64,000 bases of DNA from Actinopolyspora biskrensis (lineage in GTDB: Bacteria > Actinomycetota > Actinomycetes > Mycobacteriales > Pseudonocardiaceae): positions 248,001 through 312,000 of the forward strand of contig NZ_JACBYW010000001.1 in the NCBI RefSeq assembly GCF_013408175.1, written 5' to 3'. Every line of letters begins with the position of its first letter. Position 1 is the first letter of the stretch. The notes under the pieces were generated by a model. The model was given only the letters and a program-made list of their open reading frames with translations, did no database searches and was not told where the DNA came from. Below are positions 1 to 9,365 of this stretch, in pieces. The translations under genes and the position numbers were made by a program.

Positions 1-190
1 TGGCCGGGGACGGGTGCTCCCCGAAGGGGTAGAGCACGAGCGCGCCGATCAGCGCGGCGAGCAAGAACGGTGCGAGCACCGCTGTCAGCAGCAGTCTGGT
101 GCTGTTGGAAGCCGGTGGCGCGTCGTGGCCGTGGCCGTGGCCGTGGTCTGGCAGCTGCGGAATTCCCTCGGAACTGCGGTCTTCGGGCAC
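1..190 (-). CDS. YibE/F family membrane protein, N-terminal part (runs off left edge)
   Basis: Only the first 63 codons are in the window; the gene continues past base 1. Read leftwards from a GTG at 190-188, the frame gives an acidic N-terminus, a His-Gly repeat (residues 16-22), and then a hydrophobic segment at about residues 33-56. This His-rich start followed directly by a membrane segment is typical of actinobacterial YibE/F proteins, which are multi-pass membrane proteins of unknown function. The frame stays open back to a stop at 283-281, but GTG 190 is the only usual start codon in it and has no clear ribosome site. The GTGGCC repeat on the plus strand at about 122-147 is simply the His-Gly codons. 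Family assignment rests on the N-terminus only. Confidence 0.6.
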   Translation of the reverse strand, partial: MPEDRSSEGIPQLPDHGHGHGHDAPPASNSTRLLLTAVLAPFLLAALIGALVLYPFGEHPSPA

Positions 191-913
191 CGGATCATGG
201 TATGGGCGGTTCCGGCGCCGCGGGCGGGGCAGGGTTGCTGAAGCGGGAGCGGGGGAGTCTCGGTGCGGCGTGGCCGCCGATCACCGAAGGCGCCGTGACC
301 TGCCTCGAGGTCGAACACCTGACCGGGGACGGGGCCGAGGAACCGGTCTGACCGTGCAGGTCCGGCCTCGACGCCGCTGACGACGGTGTCGCGGTTGGCC
401 CGGGTTGTCACACGCAGCTCCGACTCGCCCGGGCCCTGGACCGCGATCTCCGGTATCTCCGGGAACGCCCCCGATCCACCAGCCAGCCCCATTCCGGCCC
501 GCGTGCGGCGTCGGAGGCATCCTGGCCACCGGCCACAGTCGCACCCGCTCCGCCCACCGCCGGAAAGGCGACGAACTCCGTCGCGGAGGTTGAACGGCAG
601 GGCCACGGGGTGCAGCTCGTTGGTTCCCGCGTCCTCCGGAGCGTCACGCGCGCGGTTTCGGCGTTTTCCCCGGGTCGTTTCCGCGGAAGTGGAATATTCC
701 AGAACTCGGTTCATTCATTTGGAGGATGGGAATGCGTGTTCGGCGTGTTTATTATTCAGTGCGTCCGTTCGGGGCGACCTGTAGAATAAATTCACGACGA
801 ATAGATGAACACAGCCGGAGCGCTGTGTTTCCTTCCGACCGTCGGACGTTCGGTGTCGCGTGACGCGCGAACCGTTCTTCGTGTCTTTTCTTGTTCTCGG
901 TTGGAGGTTCCCG
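191..913. other. Long intergenic stretch between the YibE/F gene and the SARP gene
   Basis: About 720 bases without an intact gene. The left half holds the possible gene remnant described separately. The right half (about 690-860) is less GC-rich than its surroundings and probably contains the SARP promoter, but I cannot point to convincing -35/-10 boxes. Confidence 0.5.
290..650 (-). pseudogene. Possible frameshifted remnant of an unrecognised gene
   Basis: No intact gene lies here, yet two overlapping minus-strand frames carry coding-like stretches with high GC at third codon positions. About 620-500 reads in one frame (a segment containing EFVAFPAVGGAGATVAGG). About 480-290 reads in another (containing ELRVTTRANRDTVVSG and FLGPVPGQVFDLEAG). 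The simplest explanation is one gene broken by a frameshift near 485-500. I do not recognise the family. It could also be chance in GC-rich sequence. Confidence 0.3.
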
Positions 914-1684
914 ATGGTCTGTTTCCGGGTTCTCGGCGCGGTGGGCGTTCTCGACGCCGAGGGTGAACAGGTGGAGGTCCCGGGAGAGCTGCGCAGGGTC
1001 ATGCTGGCCATGTTGTTGCTGAACGGGGGAAAAGTCGTTCCCCGTGAGCAGCTCGCGGAGGAGATGTGGCCCGACGGAACGCCCGAGCACGGCGTCAACG
1101 CCCTGCAGGCGCACGTGGTGCGGCTGCGGCACGATCTGGACCGATTACTCGGTGTCGGCCAGGGGAAGCGTCGCATAGGGACAAATCGTTTCGGATACTC
1201 GCTGCGTGTCGAATCGGGTGAGCTGGATCTGGACGTTTTCGACTCGCTGTGCGCGGAATCGCGCGAGCTGTCCGAGTCCGATCCCGCGACGGCCAGCGAC
1301 ATGTTGCTTCGGGCTCTCGAACTGTGGAGAGGCCCCGCCCTGGCCGACGTGCGGGAACGGAGTCCGCGACTTTACGCCGCCGCGGTGCGTGCCGAGGAAC
1401 ATCACACGCTGGTGCTGGAGGAGTTCATATCCCTCAACATCAGAATGGGCAATTACGACGGGGTGATAGGGCGGCTGAAAGCGCTGACCGCGCGTTATCC
1501 CCACCGCGAGAGGCTGTTCGAGCAGCTGATCACGGCACTGGGCAGGACGGGGAGAAAGGTCGAGGCGGCGAACGTGTTCCGCAGGCTCCGCGCGGAGCTG
1601 GTCGCCGAGTTCGGCGTGGAACCCTCTCCCACGCTGAGCCGCAGGGTCCAGGAAGCGCTGGATCAGGGCAGCGGCGATTCCTGA
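914..1684 (+). CDS. SARP-type (AfsR/SARP) transcriptional activator with BTAD domain
   Basis: A 256-residue protein with the small-SARP layout. It has an N-terminal OmpR/PhoB-like winged-helix DNA-binding domain (about residues 1-95, with the LRRVMLAMLLLNGGKVVPREQL signature split over two helices) and a C-terminal BTAD helical repeat domain (about 100-250, ending AEFGVEPSPTLSRR). SARPs bind direct heptamer repeats near the -35 region and activate antibiotic or other secondary-metabolite genes. The start chosen is ATG 914, preceded by GGAGG at 903-907; an upstream in-frame ACG/GTG region (from 860) lacks such a site. No ATPase or TPR extension is present, so this is the short form. No biosynthetic cluster lies in the window, so its targets are unknown. 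Confidence 0.9.
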   Translation: MVCFRVLGAVGVLDAEGEQVEVPGELRRVMLAMLLLNGGKVVPREQLAEEMWPDGTPEHGVNALQAHVVRLRHDLDRLLGVGQGKRRIGTNRFGYSLRVESGELDLDVFDSLCAESRELSESDPATASDMLLRALELWRGPALADVRERSPRLYAAAVRAEEHHTLVLEEFISLNIRMGNYDGVIGRLKALTARYPHRERLFEQLITALGRTGRKVEAANVFRRLRAELVAEFGVEPSPTLSRRVQEALDQGSGDS

Positions 1685-1739
1685 CGCGGGGCGGTCCGCC
1701 TCCGGTGCTGGGCGCGGACGAGCCCGCGGAGGGACGGGA

Positions 1740-2819
1740 TCAGCGGAACCGCCGCGCGTGGCCACGCAGGTTCTCGGTGCTCGGGGCGTGCGGAAACCGC
1801 GCGGTCGGAATCGCGGCGGTGGTCCGCGCGGGCTCCCAGCGTACGTAGAAGGCTCCTCTGCCGAAGTCGAGTGCCACGGCGTGGGTGTGCCCACGGGAGT
1901 CCAACGACATCGGTTTGGGCGAGTCCCGTTCCGAACCGTCGGAGCACACCGTGAAGTTCTCGCAGTGAACCGGAGGGTTCTCGGGATCGAAACGCAGTTC
2001 GACGAGATACTCCCGCACGGGAAGTCGGAACCTGCGCGAATAGGTGTGGTCCTGGTCCGTCCCCACCAGACCTTCGGGACCGTGGGCGACCTCGTACTCG
2101 AGCAGGGCGGTTTCGCCCTTCTCCAGCGCGCGTTCGAACAGCAGCTCGGCCACGACCACTCCGCTTTCGTGGTCGGACAGGACCTGCCCCAGGGCGCAGC
2201 CGTTCAGCGTCCGGATGGTCGGGGGTGCGATGTTCGTTCCGGAGTTGTCGAAGACGGTGACCCAGCGATCCACTCCGTTGCGCTCGGCCTGCACGAGTTG
2301 CCGTACGCGCAGGCCGCGCTGCTTGCCCGCTCCGTCGATGTCGAGGACGTCGTGTTGGCTGAGCCTGGTGAGGTGTCCGTCCGCGCTGGTGTCCAACCGG
2401 CTGAGCATCCCGGCGGCCGAAGCGTTGTCGGACCAGAGACTCGTCAGTGGAGGGGCGGAGCTCTCCACTCTGCTTCTGCCGCGTGGTTTGGGCGGGCCGA
2501 GCAGCGCGGAGAGCGCGCCGTCGGGGATCCCCAGCACGTCCTCCAGCTCGCGGAGCGCGGCCAGCGAGTCGGGGCGTTCCGGGCGGCGACGGCCGGACTG
2601 CCAGTAGCTCAGCGCCGTGATGCTCACGGGAGCCCCCCGGAGGTGGAGGCGGTGCTGGATGCGTTCCAGGCTGAGCCTGCTCGTGCGGATGGCGGCGCGC
2701 AGCGCGACGTCGAAAGGGCCTGTGCGCAGCAGGTTCGTGAGTTCGGGTGACAGTTGTCGCTGCTCGTGCCCGACCGCCGAAGACGGCGTGGAGGGTGTTC
2801 GCGTGCGGGGAACGACCAT
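1740..2819 (-). CDS. XRE-type helix-turn-helix protein with uncharacterised C-terminal domain
   Basis: A 359-residue protein. Residues about 35-105 form a Cro/C1-type helix-turn-helix (motif ALSYWQSGRRRPERPDSL), as in XRE regulators. The remaining roughly 240 residues form a beta-rich region with no motif I recognise, containing RQLVQAERNGVDRWV and LEYEVAHGPEGLVG. Possibly a ligand-sensing or scaffold domain; that is inference. ATG 2819 is chosen because GAGGAG at 2830-2825 sits 5 bases upstream; an in-frame GTG lies at 2825. The gene is convergent with the SARP gene (55 bases between stops) and divergent from aspS. It looks like a stand-alone regulator, perhaps autoregulated from the 360-base divergent region. 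Confidence 0.75.
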   Translation of the reverse strand: MVVPRTRTPSTPSSAVGHEQRQLSPELTNLLRTGPFDVALRAAIRTSRLSLERIQHRLHLRGAPVSITALSYWQSGRRRPERPDSLAALRELEDVLGIPDGALSALLGPPKPRGRSRVESSAPPLTSLWSDNASAAGMLSRLDTSADGHLTRLSQHDVLDIDGAGKQRGLRVRQLVQAERNGVDRWVTVFDNSGTNIAPPTIRTLNGCALGQVLSDHESGVVVAELLFERALEKGETALLEYEVAHGPEGLVGTDQDHTYSRRFRLPVREYLVELRFDPENPPVHCENFTVCSDGSERDSPKPMSLDSRGHTHAVALDFGRGAFYVRWEPARTTAAIPTARFPHAPSTENLRGHARRFR

Positions 2820-3179
2820 TACCACTCCTCGTGCCGACCGATCTCGTGCGGAACGCTAATTGTATGGATCACGGGCGTGCAACGAGCTTGCGAGAAATAG
2901 ACGTCCCCGGGGGATGACCGTTGTCCGCTCTTCTTCGGGCGAGAATTCTTCGAGAGAAGAAGGTGCGGTTCCGCGGGGCCGGAGGACGGCGCCGGAAAGG
3001 TCTTTCCTCGCTTCTCCCCGAAGGGCGCGCGATCGGCGGCACGGGGCCGTCAACCGGCGGTGATCGCGACGGGCGTGCCGGGTGAAACCTGCTGCGAGGG
3101 GCGTGCGCGGCATTGGCTAACCTGGAGTGGTCCGCGCCGACAACGGCCAGCACTCACACCGAAGAGGAGATCAACACCC
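2820..3179. promoter_or_regulatory. Divergent intergenic region, XRE gene / aspS
   Basis: About 360 bases between two divergent starts must hold both promoters. A TACAAT hexamer on the minus strand at about 2863-2868 is a reasonable -10 for the XRE gene, and TAACCT near 3118-3123 is a possible -10 for aspS. No good -35 is seen for either. The centre is GC-rich with no other feature. Confidence 0.3.
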
Positions 3180-5006
3180 GTGATGCGCACGCACGAGGCC
3201 GGCTCGCTTCGCGCCGACCACGCAGGGCAGTCCGTCACCCTCGCGGGATGGGTGGCGCGTCGCCGGGATCACGGAGGAGTGATCTTCAGCGATCTGCGTG
3301 ACGCCTCCGGCGTCGCCCAGGTGGTCTTCCGCGAGGGGGAGATGGCCGAGCGGGCCCACCGGTTGCGTGCCGAGTTCTGCGTCCGGGTGACCGGTGAGGT
3401 GGTGCGCAGGCCCGAGGGCAACGAGAACCCGGAGATCCCGACGGGCTCGATCGAGGTGACCGTCACCGACCTGGAGGTCCTCTCGGAGTCCGCTCCGCTG
3501 CCCTTCCCGCTGGACGAGCACCTGGAGGTCGGCGAGGACGTCCGGTTGCGCCATCGCTACCTGGATCTGCGGCGAGCCGAGCCCGCCCGCGCGATCAGGA
3601 TGCGCAGCGAAGCCAACCGCATCGCCCGCGATGTGCTGCACCAGCGGAACTTCGTCGAGGTGGAGACGCCCACCATGACCCGTTCCACTCCGGAGGGGGC
3701 CAGGGACTTCCTGATCCCGGCGCGGTTGCAGCCGGGCAGCTGGTACGCGCTCCCGCAGTCGCCGCAGCTTTTCAAGCAGCTCCTGATGGTCGGCGGGCTG
3801 GAGCGTTACTTCCAGATCGCCCGGTGCTACCGCGACGAGGACTTCCGCGCCGACCGTCAGCCCGAGTTCACCCAGCTCGACATCGAGATGAGCTTCGTCG
3901 ACGCGGCGGACGTGATCGAGATCAGCGAACGGGTCGTGGCCGCGCTGTGGAGCGAGCTGGCCGGCTACGAAATCCCCACTCCCATCCCGCAGCTGAGCTA
4001 TGCCGAGGCGATGGCTCGTTACGGTACGGACAAGCCGGATCTGCGGTTCGGGGTCGAGCTGACCGATCTCACGGAGTACTTCCGCGAGACTCCCTTCAGG
4101 GTCTTCCAGTCCCCCTACGTCGGGGCCGTCGTGATGCCGGGTGGTGCCGACCAGCCGCGTCGTCAGCTGGACGCCTGGCAGGAGTGGGCCAAACAACGGG
4201 GGGCCAAGGGCTTGGCCTACGTGCTCGTGGGCTCGGACGGCACCCTCTCCGGTCCGGTGGCCAAGAACCTGTCCGCGGAGGAGCGCGAGGGACTCGCCAA
4301 GGCGGTGGGCGCTGCTCCGGGGGACTGCGTGTTCTTCGCCGCGGGGCGGGCGGCTCCGTCCCGCGCGCTGCTGGGAGCGGTGCGCCTGGAGATCGCCGAG
4401 CTGTGCGGTCTGGTCGACAGGCAGGCGTGGTCCTTCGTCTGGATCGTCGACGCCCCGATGTTCGAGGCCGTCGACGACAGCGACGACGTGGCGGTGGGAA
4501 GCGGCGGTTTCACCGCGGTCCACCATCCGTTCACGGCTCCGGAGCCGGAGTGGGCGGAGGAGTTCGAGCGGAGCCCCGAGGACGCCCTGGCCAGCGCCTA
4601 CGATCTCGTGTGCAACGGAAACGAGATCGGCGGGGGGTCGATTCGCATCCACCGCTGGGAGATGCAACAGCGCGTGTTCGAGGTGCTGGGGATCTCCAGG
4701 GAGCAGGCCGAGGAGAAGTTCGGTTTCCTGCTGGAGGCGTTCCGGTACGGTCCGCCGCCGCACGGTGGTGTCGCGTTCGGCTGGGACCGGATCTGCATGC
4801 TGCTCACGGGAGCCGAGTCGCTGCGGGACGTGATCGCCTTCCCGAAGAGCGGCGGTGGGTTCGACCCGCTCACGGGCGCGCCCGCGCCGATCACGGCCGC
4901 GCAGCGCAAGGAGGCCGGGGTGGACGCCAAACCGGCCGCACGCGCTGCCGGTGGCTCCAAGGAGGCCGCGAACGCCGAGGGCGAGCGGAGCCAGGAGTCG
5001 GAGTGA
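3180..5006 (+). CDS. aspS: Aspartyl-tRNA synthetase
   Basis: Charges tRNA-Asp with aspartate in the cytoplasm. The bacterial-type protein has 608 residues. It has an N-terminal OB-fold anticodon-binding domain (about 1-110), the class II catalytic core with motif 2 ([19 protein letters not shown], about residue 210), the bacterial GAD insertion domain (about 310-430), and motif 3 ([13 protein letters not shown], about 528). GTG 3180 is preferred over ATG 3183 because GAGGAG at 3164-3169 is spaced better; the two differ by one residue. Actinobacterial AspRS is commonly non-discriminating and works with GatCAB to make Asn-tRNA; that is family knowledge, not visible here. The C-terminal 30 residues are low-complexity and charged. 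It appears monocistronic, followed by a hairpin. Confidence 0.97.
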   Translation: MMRTHEAGSLRADHAGQSVTLAGWVARRRDHGGVIFSDLRDASGVAQVVFREGEMAERAHRLRAEFCVRVTGEVVRRPEGNENPEIPTGSIEVTVTDLEVLSESAPLPFPLDEHLEVGEDVRLRHRYLDLRRAEPARAIRMRSEANRIARDVLHQRNFVEVETPTMTRSTPEGARDFLIPARLQPGSWYALPQSPQLFKQLLMVGGLERYFQIARCYRDEDFRADRQPEFTQLDIEMSFVDAADVIEISERVVAALWSELAGYEIPTPIPQLSYAEAMARYGTDKPDLRFGVELTDLTEYFRETPFRVFQSPYVGAVVMPGGADQPRRQLDAWQEWAKQRGAKGLAYVLVGSDGTLSGPVAKNLSAEEREGLAKAVGAAPGDCVFFAAGRAAPSRALLGAVRLEIAELCGLVDRQAWSFVWIVDAPMFEAVDDSDDVAVGSGGFTAVHHPFTAPEPEWAEEFERSPEDALASAYDLVCNGNEIGGGSIRIHRWEMQQRVFEVLGISREQAEEKFGFLLEAFRYGPPPHGGVAFGWDRICMLLTGAESLRDVIAFPKSGGGFDPLTGAPAPITAAQRKEAGVDAKPAARAAGGSKEAANAEGERSQESE

Positions 5007-5014
5007 CCCGTTCG

Positions 5015-5035
5015 GTTGTCCCCCGAGGGGACGAC
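5015..5035 (+). terminator. Hairpin after aspS
   Basis: Nine-bp stem (GTTGTCCCC paired with GGGGACGAC, one G-U) with a three-base loop, beginning 9 bases after the aspS stop and followed by a short ATTTC tail. It is probably the aspS transcription terminator. Confidence 0.6.
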
Positions 5036-5266
5036 ATTTCGTGACGAGTCGGTAATCCGTGCACCCAGTATGGCTCCGGGGACGTTGTCGTTCCGGACGG
5101 TGCACAACGGTGGCATGGGTTGCCGAGTCGTTGTCGTCCGAGTAACGGTGGAGATGGTCGTGTTCTCTCCGGTACCGTTCGGTACGGAGACCGACCCCCG
5201 ATCCGGGGACAACTTGACCGGTCAGGCCCGTGGAAAAACGGGCGGTGGCGGTAGGGTCTGGAGACG

Positions 5267-6472
5267 ATGAGCGTGGAAATCACCACCGGTCCGCCGGAGG
5301 TTCGCGTGCCCGCGAGTGCGGAGGTCACCGATACGATCGGTACTGCCGAAGCCGTGCTCACCCGTAGAACGGGGGCATCCGTCCGGCTCGCCGATCCGGA
5401 GGATCTGGGGGGTAGTGGCCGCTCGGTCGTCATGAGGGTGCGGGTGGCCGAGACGCCTTTCGAGTTGCCGCGCACGCTCGTGATCAAGCACTACGGAGCG
5501 ATACCGGACGAGGGGTGCTCCGATCCGTTCGCGCACGAGGCGGCCAGTTGTCAGCTGGCCACCGCGCTCCCGCCGGAGCTGCGCGTGGGACCGGAACTGA
5601 TCGCCCAGGACATCGAGCAGCGGATGCTCGTGCTCGAGGACCTCGGCCGAGGAGCCACCCTGGCCGACGTGCTCTTCGCCGACGACCCGAAGGCCGCCGA
5701 GAGGTCCATGCTCGCCTGGGCGCGTGCGCTCGGCAGGCTGCACACTTCGATGGCGGGCAGGGAGGCCGACTTCGACGCGCTGATGCGCAGGGTCGGGGGT
5801 GACTCGTGGGCCGACCCCGTCGCCGTGGACATCAGGCGCTCGTTGAGCGAGCTCCCCGAGCTGCTGGAGCGGACGCTGGGCGTTTCGCCGCCGGAGGCGG
5901 TGCGCGAGAGGCTGTCGGCGGCCTCCGGGCTGCTCGGATCGACCAAGTACCGCTCGTTCAGCCCTTCGGACATCTGTCCGGACAACAGCCTGGTCACGGG
6001 CAACGGTGTGCGTTTCCTGGATTTCGAGTGGGCCTGTGTGCGCGACGTCGCGCTGGACGCGGCCTATCTGCTGTTCCCCTTCCCCTCCTCGTGGTGTTCC
6101 TACGCCCTGCCCGAGGGGATGGCGGAGAACATGCTGGCCACCTGGCGTTCGGAGGTGGTCGAGGTCTGGTCGGACCTGGACGACGACGCCGTGCTGCGCC
6201 CCAGGCTGCTGGACGCGCAGCTGCTCTGGGTGTGGGTTTCGACCTGGTGGTTCCTGCCGCGCGACGGTCAGTCGGACGGTCCGATAGACGCCCACATGCC
6301 CTCACCGCGACGCAGTACGGCTCTGGCCGACCGCTGGCGTCGGTTGGGCGAGGACGCGGACTCGGCGGGGTTGAGCGAGGTGGCCGAGTACGCGGATCGG
6401 GTCGTGCGGGCCCTGGTCGAGCGCTTCGGCTCCGGGATTCTGGAACTGCGTCCCTATCCCGCTTTCCGCTGA
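5267..6472 (+). CDS. APH/choline-kinase-fold phosphotransferase-like protein
   Basis: A 401-residue protein of the aminoglycoside phosphotransferase/choline kinase superfamily. The N-lobe has the ATP-anchoring lysine segment (TLVIKHYG, about residue 70) and the hinge-like MLVLEDLGRG. The C-lobe has the catalytic-loop equivalent PSDICPDN (about 233) and the metal-binding aspartate in FLDFEWA (about 250). The usual catalytic loop is HxDxxxxN; here the histidine is replaced by proline, while the aspartate and asparagine are kept, so activity is plausible but altered. Substrate unknown; an antibiotic-resistance role should not be assumed. It starts 260 bases after aspS in its own transcription unit. 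Confidence 0.75.
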   Translation: MSVEITTGPPEVRVPASAEVTDTIGTAEAVLTRRTGASVRLADPEDLGGSGRSVVMRVRVAETPFELPRTLVIKHYGAIPDEGCSDPFAHEAASCQLATALPPELRVGPELIAQDIEQRMLVLEDLGRGATLADVLFADDPKAAERSMLAWARALGRLHTSMAGREADFDALMRRVGGDSWADPVAVDIRRSLSELPELLERTLGVSPPEAVRERLSAASGLLGSTKYRSFSPSDICPDNSLVTGNGVRFLDFEWACVRDVALDAAYLLFPFPSSWCSYALPEGMAENMLATWRSEVVEVWSDLDDDAVLRPRLLDAQLLWVWVSTWWFLPRDGQSDGPIDAHMPSPRRSTALADRWRRLGEDADSAGLSEVAEYADRVVRALVERFGSGILELRPYPAFR

Positions 6473-6799
6473 AAGAGTGAGTCGCTTCCCGGCATATGAG
6501 AAAATTGTTACTCACCGGAATGGTGGGTGCGGCTTCGTCGCGTTCGCGTGTGCCGGACGTCGAAATGAGACGTGTTTCACTTTTCGTGGTCGTCGGACGT
6601 GGCCGCCCCTCGGTTGACCTGAAAAAATTCTCACTTTCTTGTGTCCGCGTGGATCGGTGCGGCATTTTCGTACCGGTTCGGACCAGCGCGAGTTCACCTC
6701 GAGGAAACATTTCTTCAGTAGTATTGGTCGTGTCGGCCGATTGAGCCGACTCGACAGACTCAGCCGAGGAAATCGTCCGGGCGTTCGCCGGGGGGGACA
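6473..6799. other. Intergenic region upstream of the small secreted protein
   Basis: About 330 bases, visibly less GC-rich than neighbouring genes. A TAGTAT hexamer at 6719-6724 could be a -10 box. I see no convincing gene. Confidence 0.3.
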
Positions 6800-7177
6800 G
6801 TGGACACCAGGCTTGGTGCGGCACTGCGAACGGTGCTGTTCCTGCTGTTCGCGGTGGTGCTCGTCGCGTTCACCCCCGTGCACGCCGCCGGTGCGACGAC
6901 TCAGGTGACCAGGTCCGCGTCCTCGGAGCAGAAAACCGAGCACAGCGTTCCCTGCGAGACGGAGAAACTGCGCAAGCGTTCCGGTGTTGCCGTGCTCGGC
7001 CGCAGAACCGGAGAACGGGGCCACCAGGTCCTGCGCGGAAAGGCTTCCGAGGCGCGGGTGAGCCTGACGCGCGATAAACATGAAAACTGTTCAAGGGTAG
7101 TGCGGGCCGTGGGCAGCAGACGCGGCTTGTGCGAATCCACCCACTCGCAGGCCAGACTTCAGGTGTATCGCAGGTGA
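6800..7177 (+). CDS. Small secreted basic protein of unknown function
   Basis: A 125-residue product starting at GTG 6800, with GGGGGG (6791-6796) as a poor but possible ribosome site. Residues 8-30 form a hydrophobic segment ending VHAAGA, which looks like a Sec signal peptide with cleavage near residue 29-31. The mature part is about 95 residues, basic, with three cysteines (PCET, ENCS, GLCE) and no recognised domain. It stands alone between the APH-like gene and SulP. Third-position GC is a little lower than in neighbours. It could be a genuine exported peptide or an over-called frame; the signal peptide is the main argument for it. Confidence 0.45.
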   Translation: MDTRLGAALRTVLFLLFAVVLVAFTPVHAAGATTQVTRSASSEQKTEHSVPCETEKLRKRSGVAVLGRRTGERGHQVLRGKASEARVSLTRDKHENCSRVVRAVGSRRGLCESTHSQARLQVYRR

Positions 7178-7582
7178 TGGCCCACTGCTCCGGCAGGACG
7201 GGTTGCGCGACCGCGGAGTCGTTTCCGGCTGCGCGGCGCTGACGGCTCCACCGCCGGGCACTGACAGGCCTTTTCGGAAACCGTCGGTTTCACTCGACAG
7301 GATCCCGTTAGGTGCTCGACACCGGGCGCCGGGATCCCTCGGTCCCGAACCGGATTCGAAACACTGCCTGTCCAAGTCCGCGGGTGTCCCCGCCGAATTC
7401 TCTCTCGCGAAGACGCGAGTTCATTCAAACTTCTTTTCCGGAAACGAGTCACTCCTGCGGGGGCTTCGTGTCCGGAAAGGTTGCCGCTCGTACCAGCGAC
7501 GTATTTCGACTGACGACTCCTGCGGGACCGCGTGTATCCGATGAGGACGCACGCGGCCTGTACGACCTCCACGGAGTGAGAC
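7178..7582. other. Intergenic region upstream of SulP gene
   Basis: About 400 bases with moderate GC and several short AT-rich patches (for example around 7425-7440). It probably carries the sulP promoter. No gene, repeat or clear box is seen. Confidence 0.3.
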
Positions 7583-9097
7583 GTGACTGCACAGCTCGAA
7601 TCGCCCCGCCCCGAATCGGAAAGCACCGCGGGGCCAATTCACCGGCACAAACAGACGTTCGGTTTCGACTTCGGCGCTTCCCTGGTCGTCTTCCTGGTGG
7701 CGCTGCCGCTCTGCGTGGGTATCGCGGTGGCCTCCGGGGTCCCCGCCGAACTGGGCATCATCACCGGTGTCGTCGGCGGGATCGTGGTCGGCTGCATGCC
7801 GGGGAGCACCATGCAGGTGAGTGGCCCGGCCGCGGGCCTGACCGTGCTGGTGGCCTCCACCGTCGCCGATCACGGGCTGGCCGTGCTCGGTGTGGTCGTG
7901 CTCGGCGCGGGCCTGCTGCAGATCCTGCTGGGGCTGATCGGCATAGGGACGTGGTTCCGGGCGATATCCCCCTCCGTGGTGCAGGGGATGCTCGCCGGGA
8001 TCGGTCTCGTGATCATCCTCGGCCAGATCTACCCGGTCGGAGGGATGGAACAACCCTCCGAGACGAGCGCCAAGTTCTCCGGGCTCCCGGAACTGCTCAA
8101 CTCGGTGCTGACCACTTCCACCGGTAGGTCCGGGCTGGCCATCGCCGTGGTCACCCTGCTGACCATGGCGTTGTGGGGCAGGCTGCCCCAGCGGCTGCGC
8201 ATCGTTCCGGCCCCGCTGGTCGGTGTCGGCATAGCGGCCCTGCTCACTTCCGTGCTCGGGCTGCCGCTGGAGACGATCCAGGTGGGCTCGCTGCTGGAAA
8301 CGGTCAACATCGTCACCCCGGACGCCTTCGGTGCCGCGACCAGTTTCGCCGTGCTCGGGTCGATACTGACCTTCGCGTTGATCGCCTCGGCCGAGAGCCT
8401 GTTCAGCGCGGCCGCTGTCGACCGGATGCACGACGGTCCCAAGACCCGCTTCAACACCGAGTTGATGGCCCAGGGAGTCGGGAACACGATCTGCGGACTG
8501 CTCGGTGCCCTGCCGATGACCGCCGTCATCGTGCGCAGCACGGCCAACCTGCACGCGGGGGCGCGGACCAAGTTCTCGCGGGTGATGCACGGGATCTGGC
8601 TGCTGCTGTTCGTGATGCTGCTTCCCGGGGTGCTCTCCTACATTCCCCTGGCGACCCTCGGAGCGCTGCTCGTGCACGCGGGTTGGAAACTGCTCGGGGT
8701 GCGCCAGGTGGCCAAGCTGGTTCGTGAGCAGCGGGCCGAGGCGTTCGTCCTGGTGCTGACGGCGGGCATGATCGTGGGCACCGACCTGATGATCGGCACG
8801 CTGACCGGTCTGGTGGCAGCCGTGATCAAGACCGCCTGGGAGGTTTCCCGGCTTTCGGTCGAGGTCGAGCACGAGGAGGACCACGCGCAGGTCCGCCTGC
8901 ACGGCAACGCGACCTTCCTGCGGCTGCCCCAGCTGCAGGACAGGTTGGAGCAGTTGCCGGTAACGCGCAGCGCGCACGTGGACCTGACCCCGGTGCGGCA
9001 CCTCGACCTGGCTTGCCACCAGGCGGTGGAGAACTGGGCGGAGCAGCGACGCAAGAGCGCCTGCGACGTCGAGCTCGCCATGCCGAACGCCAAGTGA
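7583..9097 (+). CDS. SulP-family inorganic anion transporter
   Basis: A 504-residue membrane transporter of the SLC26/SulP family, which moves sulfate, bicarbonate or related anions. About residues 28-420 contain ten or more hydrophobic segments. The family signature is visible as [21 protein letters not shown] and [19 protein letters not shown], each spread over a helix. The last 75 residues resemble a shortened STAS domain ([18 protein letters not shown]), which usually regulates transport. Starts at GTG 7583 with GGAGTGA upstream. No carbonic anhydrase or sulfate-assimilation gene is next to it, so the substrate (bicarbonate or sulfate) is undecided. A strong hairpin ends the unit. Confidence 0.9.
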   Translation: MTAQLESPRPESESTAGPIHRHKQTFGFDFGASLVVFLVALPLCVGIAVASGVPAELGIITGVVGGIVVGCMPGSTMQVSGPAAGLTVLVASTVADHGLAVLGVVVLGAGLLQILLGLIGIGTWFRAISPSVVQGMLAGIGLVIILGQIYPVGGMEQPSETSAKFSGLPELLNSVLTTSTGRSGLAIAVVTLLTMALWGRLPQRLRIVPAPLVGVGIAALLTSVLGLPLETIQVGSLLETVNIVTPDAFGAATSFAVLGSILTFALIASAESLFSAAAVDRMHDGPKTRFNTELMAQGVGNTICGLLGALPMTAVIVRSTANLHAGARTKFSRVMHGIWLLLFVMLLPGVLSYIPLATLGALLVHAGWKLLGVRQVAKLVREQRAEAFVLVLTAGMIVGTDLMIGTLTGLVAAVIKTAWEVSRLSVEVEHEEDHAQVRLHGNATFLRLPQLQDRLEQLPVTRSAHVDLTPVRHLDLACHQAVENWAEQRRKSACDVELAMPNAK

Positions 9098-9180
9098 TCC
9101 CCGAGCCCCGGTAGGACTTCCTCGCCCCGATTGTCGGAGGTGTTCGGACGGCGGGTCCTCCCGCGGCGGCACCAGCCGCT

Positions 9181-9219
9181 CGGGTGTCCTTCGGCGCTGC
9201 CCGCGCCGAAGGACGCCCG
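9181..9219 (+). terminator. Strong hairpin after SulP gene
   Basis: 17-bp stem (9181-9197 with 9203-9219, one G-U) and a five-base loop TGCCC, 84 bases after the SulP stop. There is no U-tract, as usual for actinobacterial terminators. Confidence 0.7.
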
Positions 9220-9365
9220 AGCTCGGACGACCGGACGGACGACACCCGAGGAGGGCCTTCCTGCCGGGGCCGGTCCGGGGCCTTCCCGTGTTCCGCGGGA
9301 TCCGGAAGCTCCGCGCCGGTCGTCCCGCGACACCGGTGCGGGGGGACGCGGGTAGCGTCGAAGGC

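Noticed and set aside
122-147. Tandem GTGGCC repeats
   Set aside because: They encode the His-Gly run of the YibE/F protein on the minus strand, not a noncoding repeat.
6496-6744. 82-codon frame upstream of the small secreted protein
   Set aside because: No ribosome site, poor third-position GC and no domain; more likely promoter sequence.
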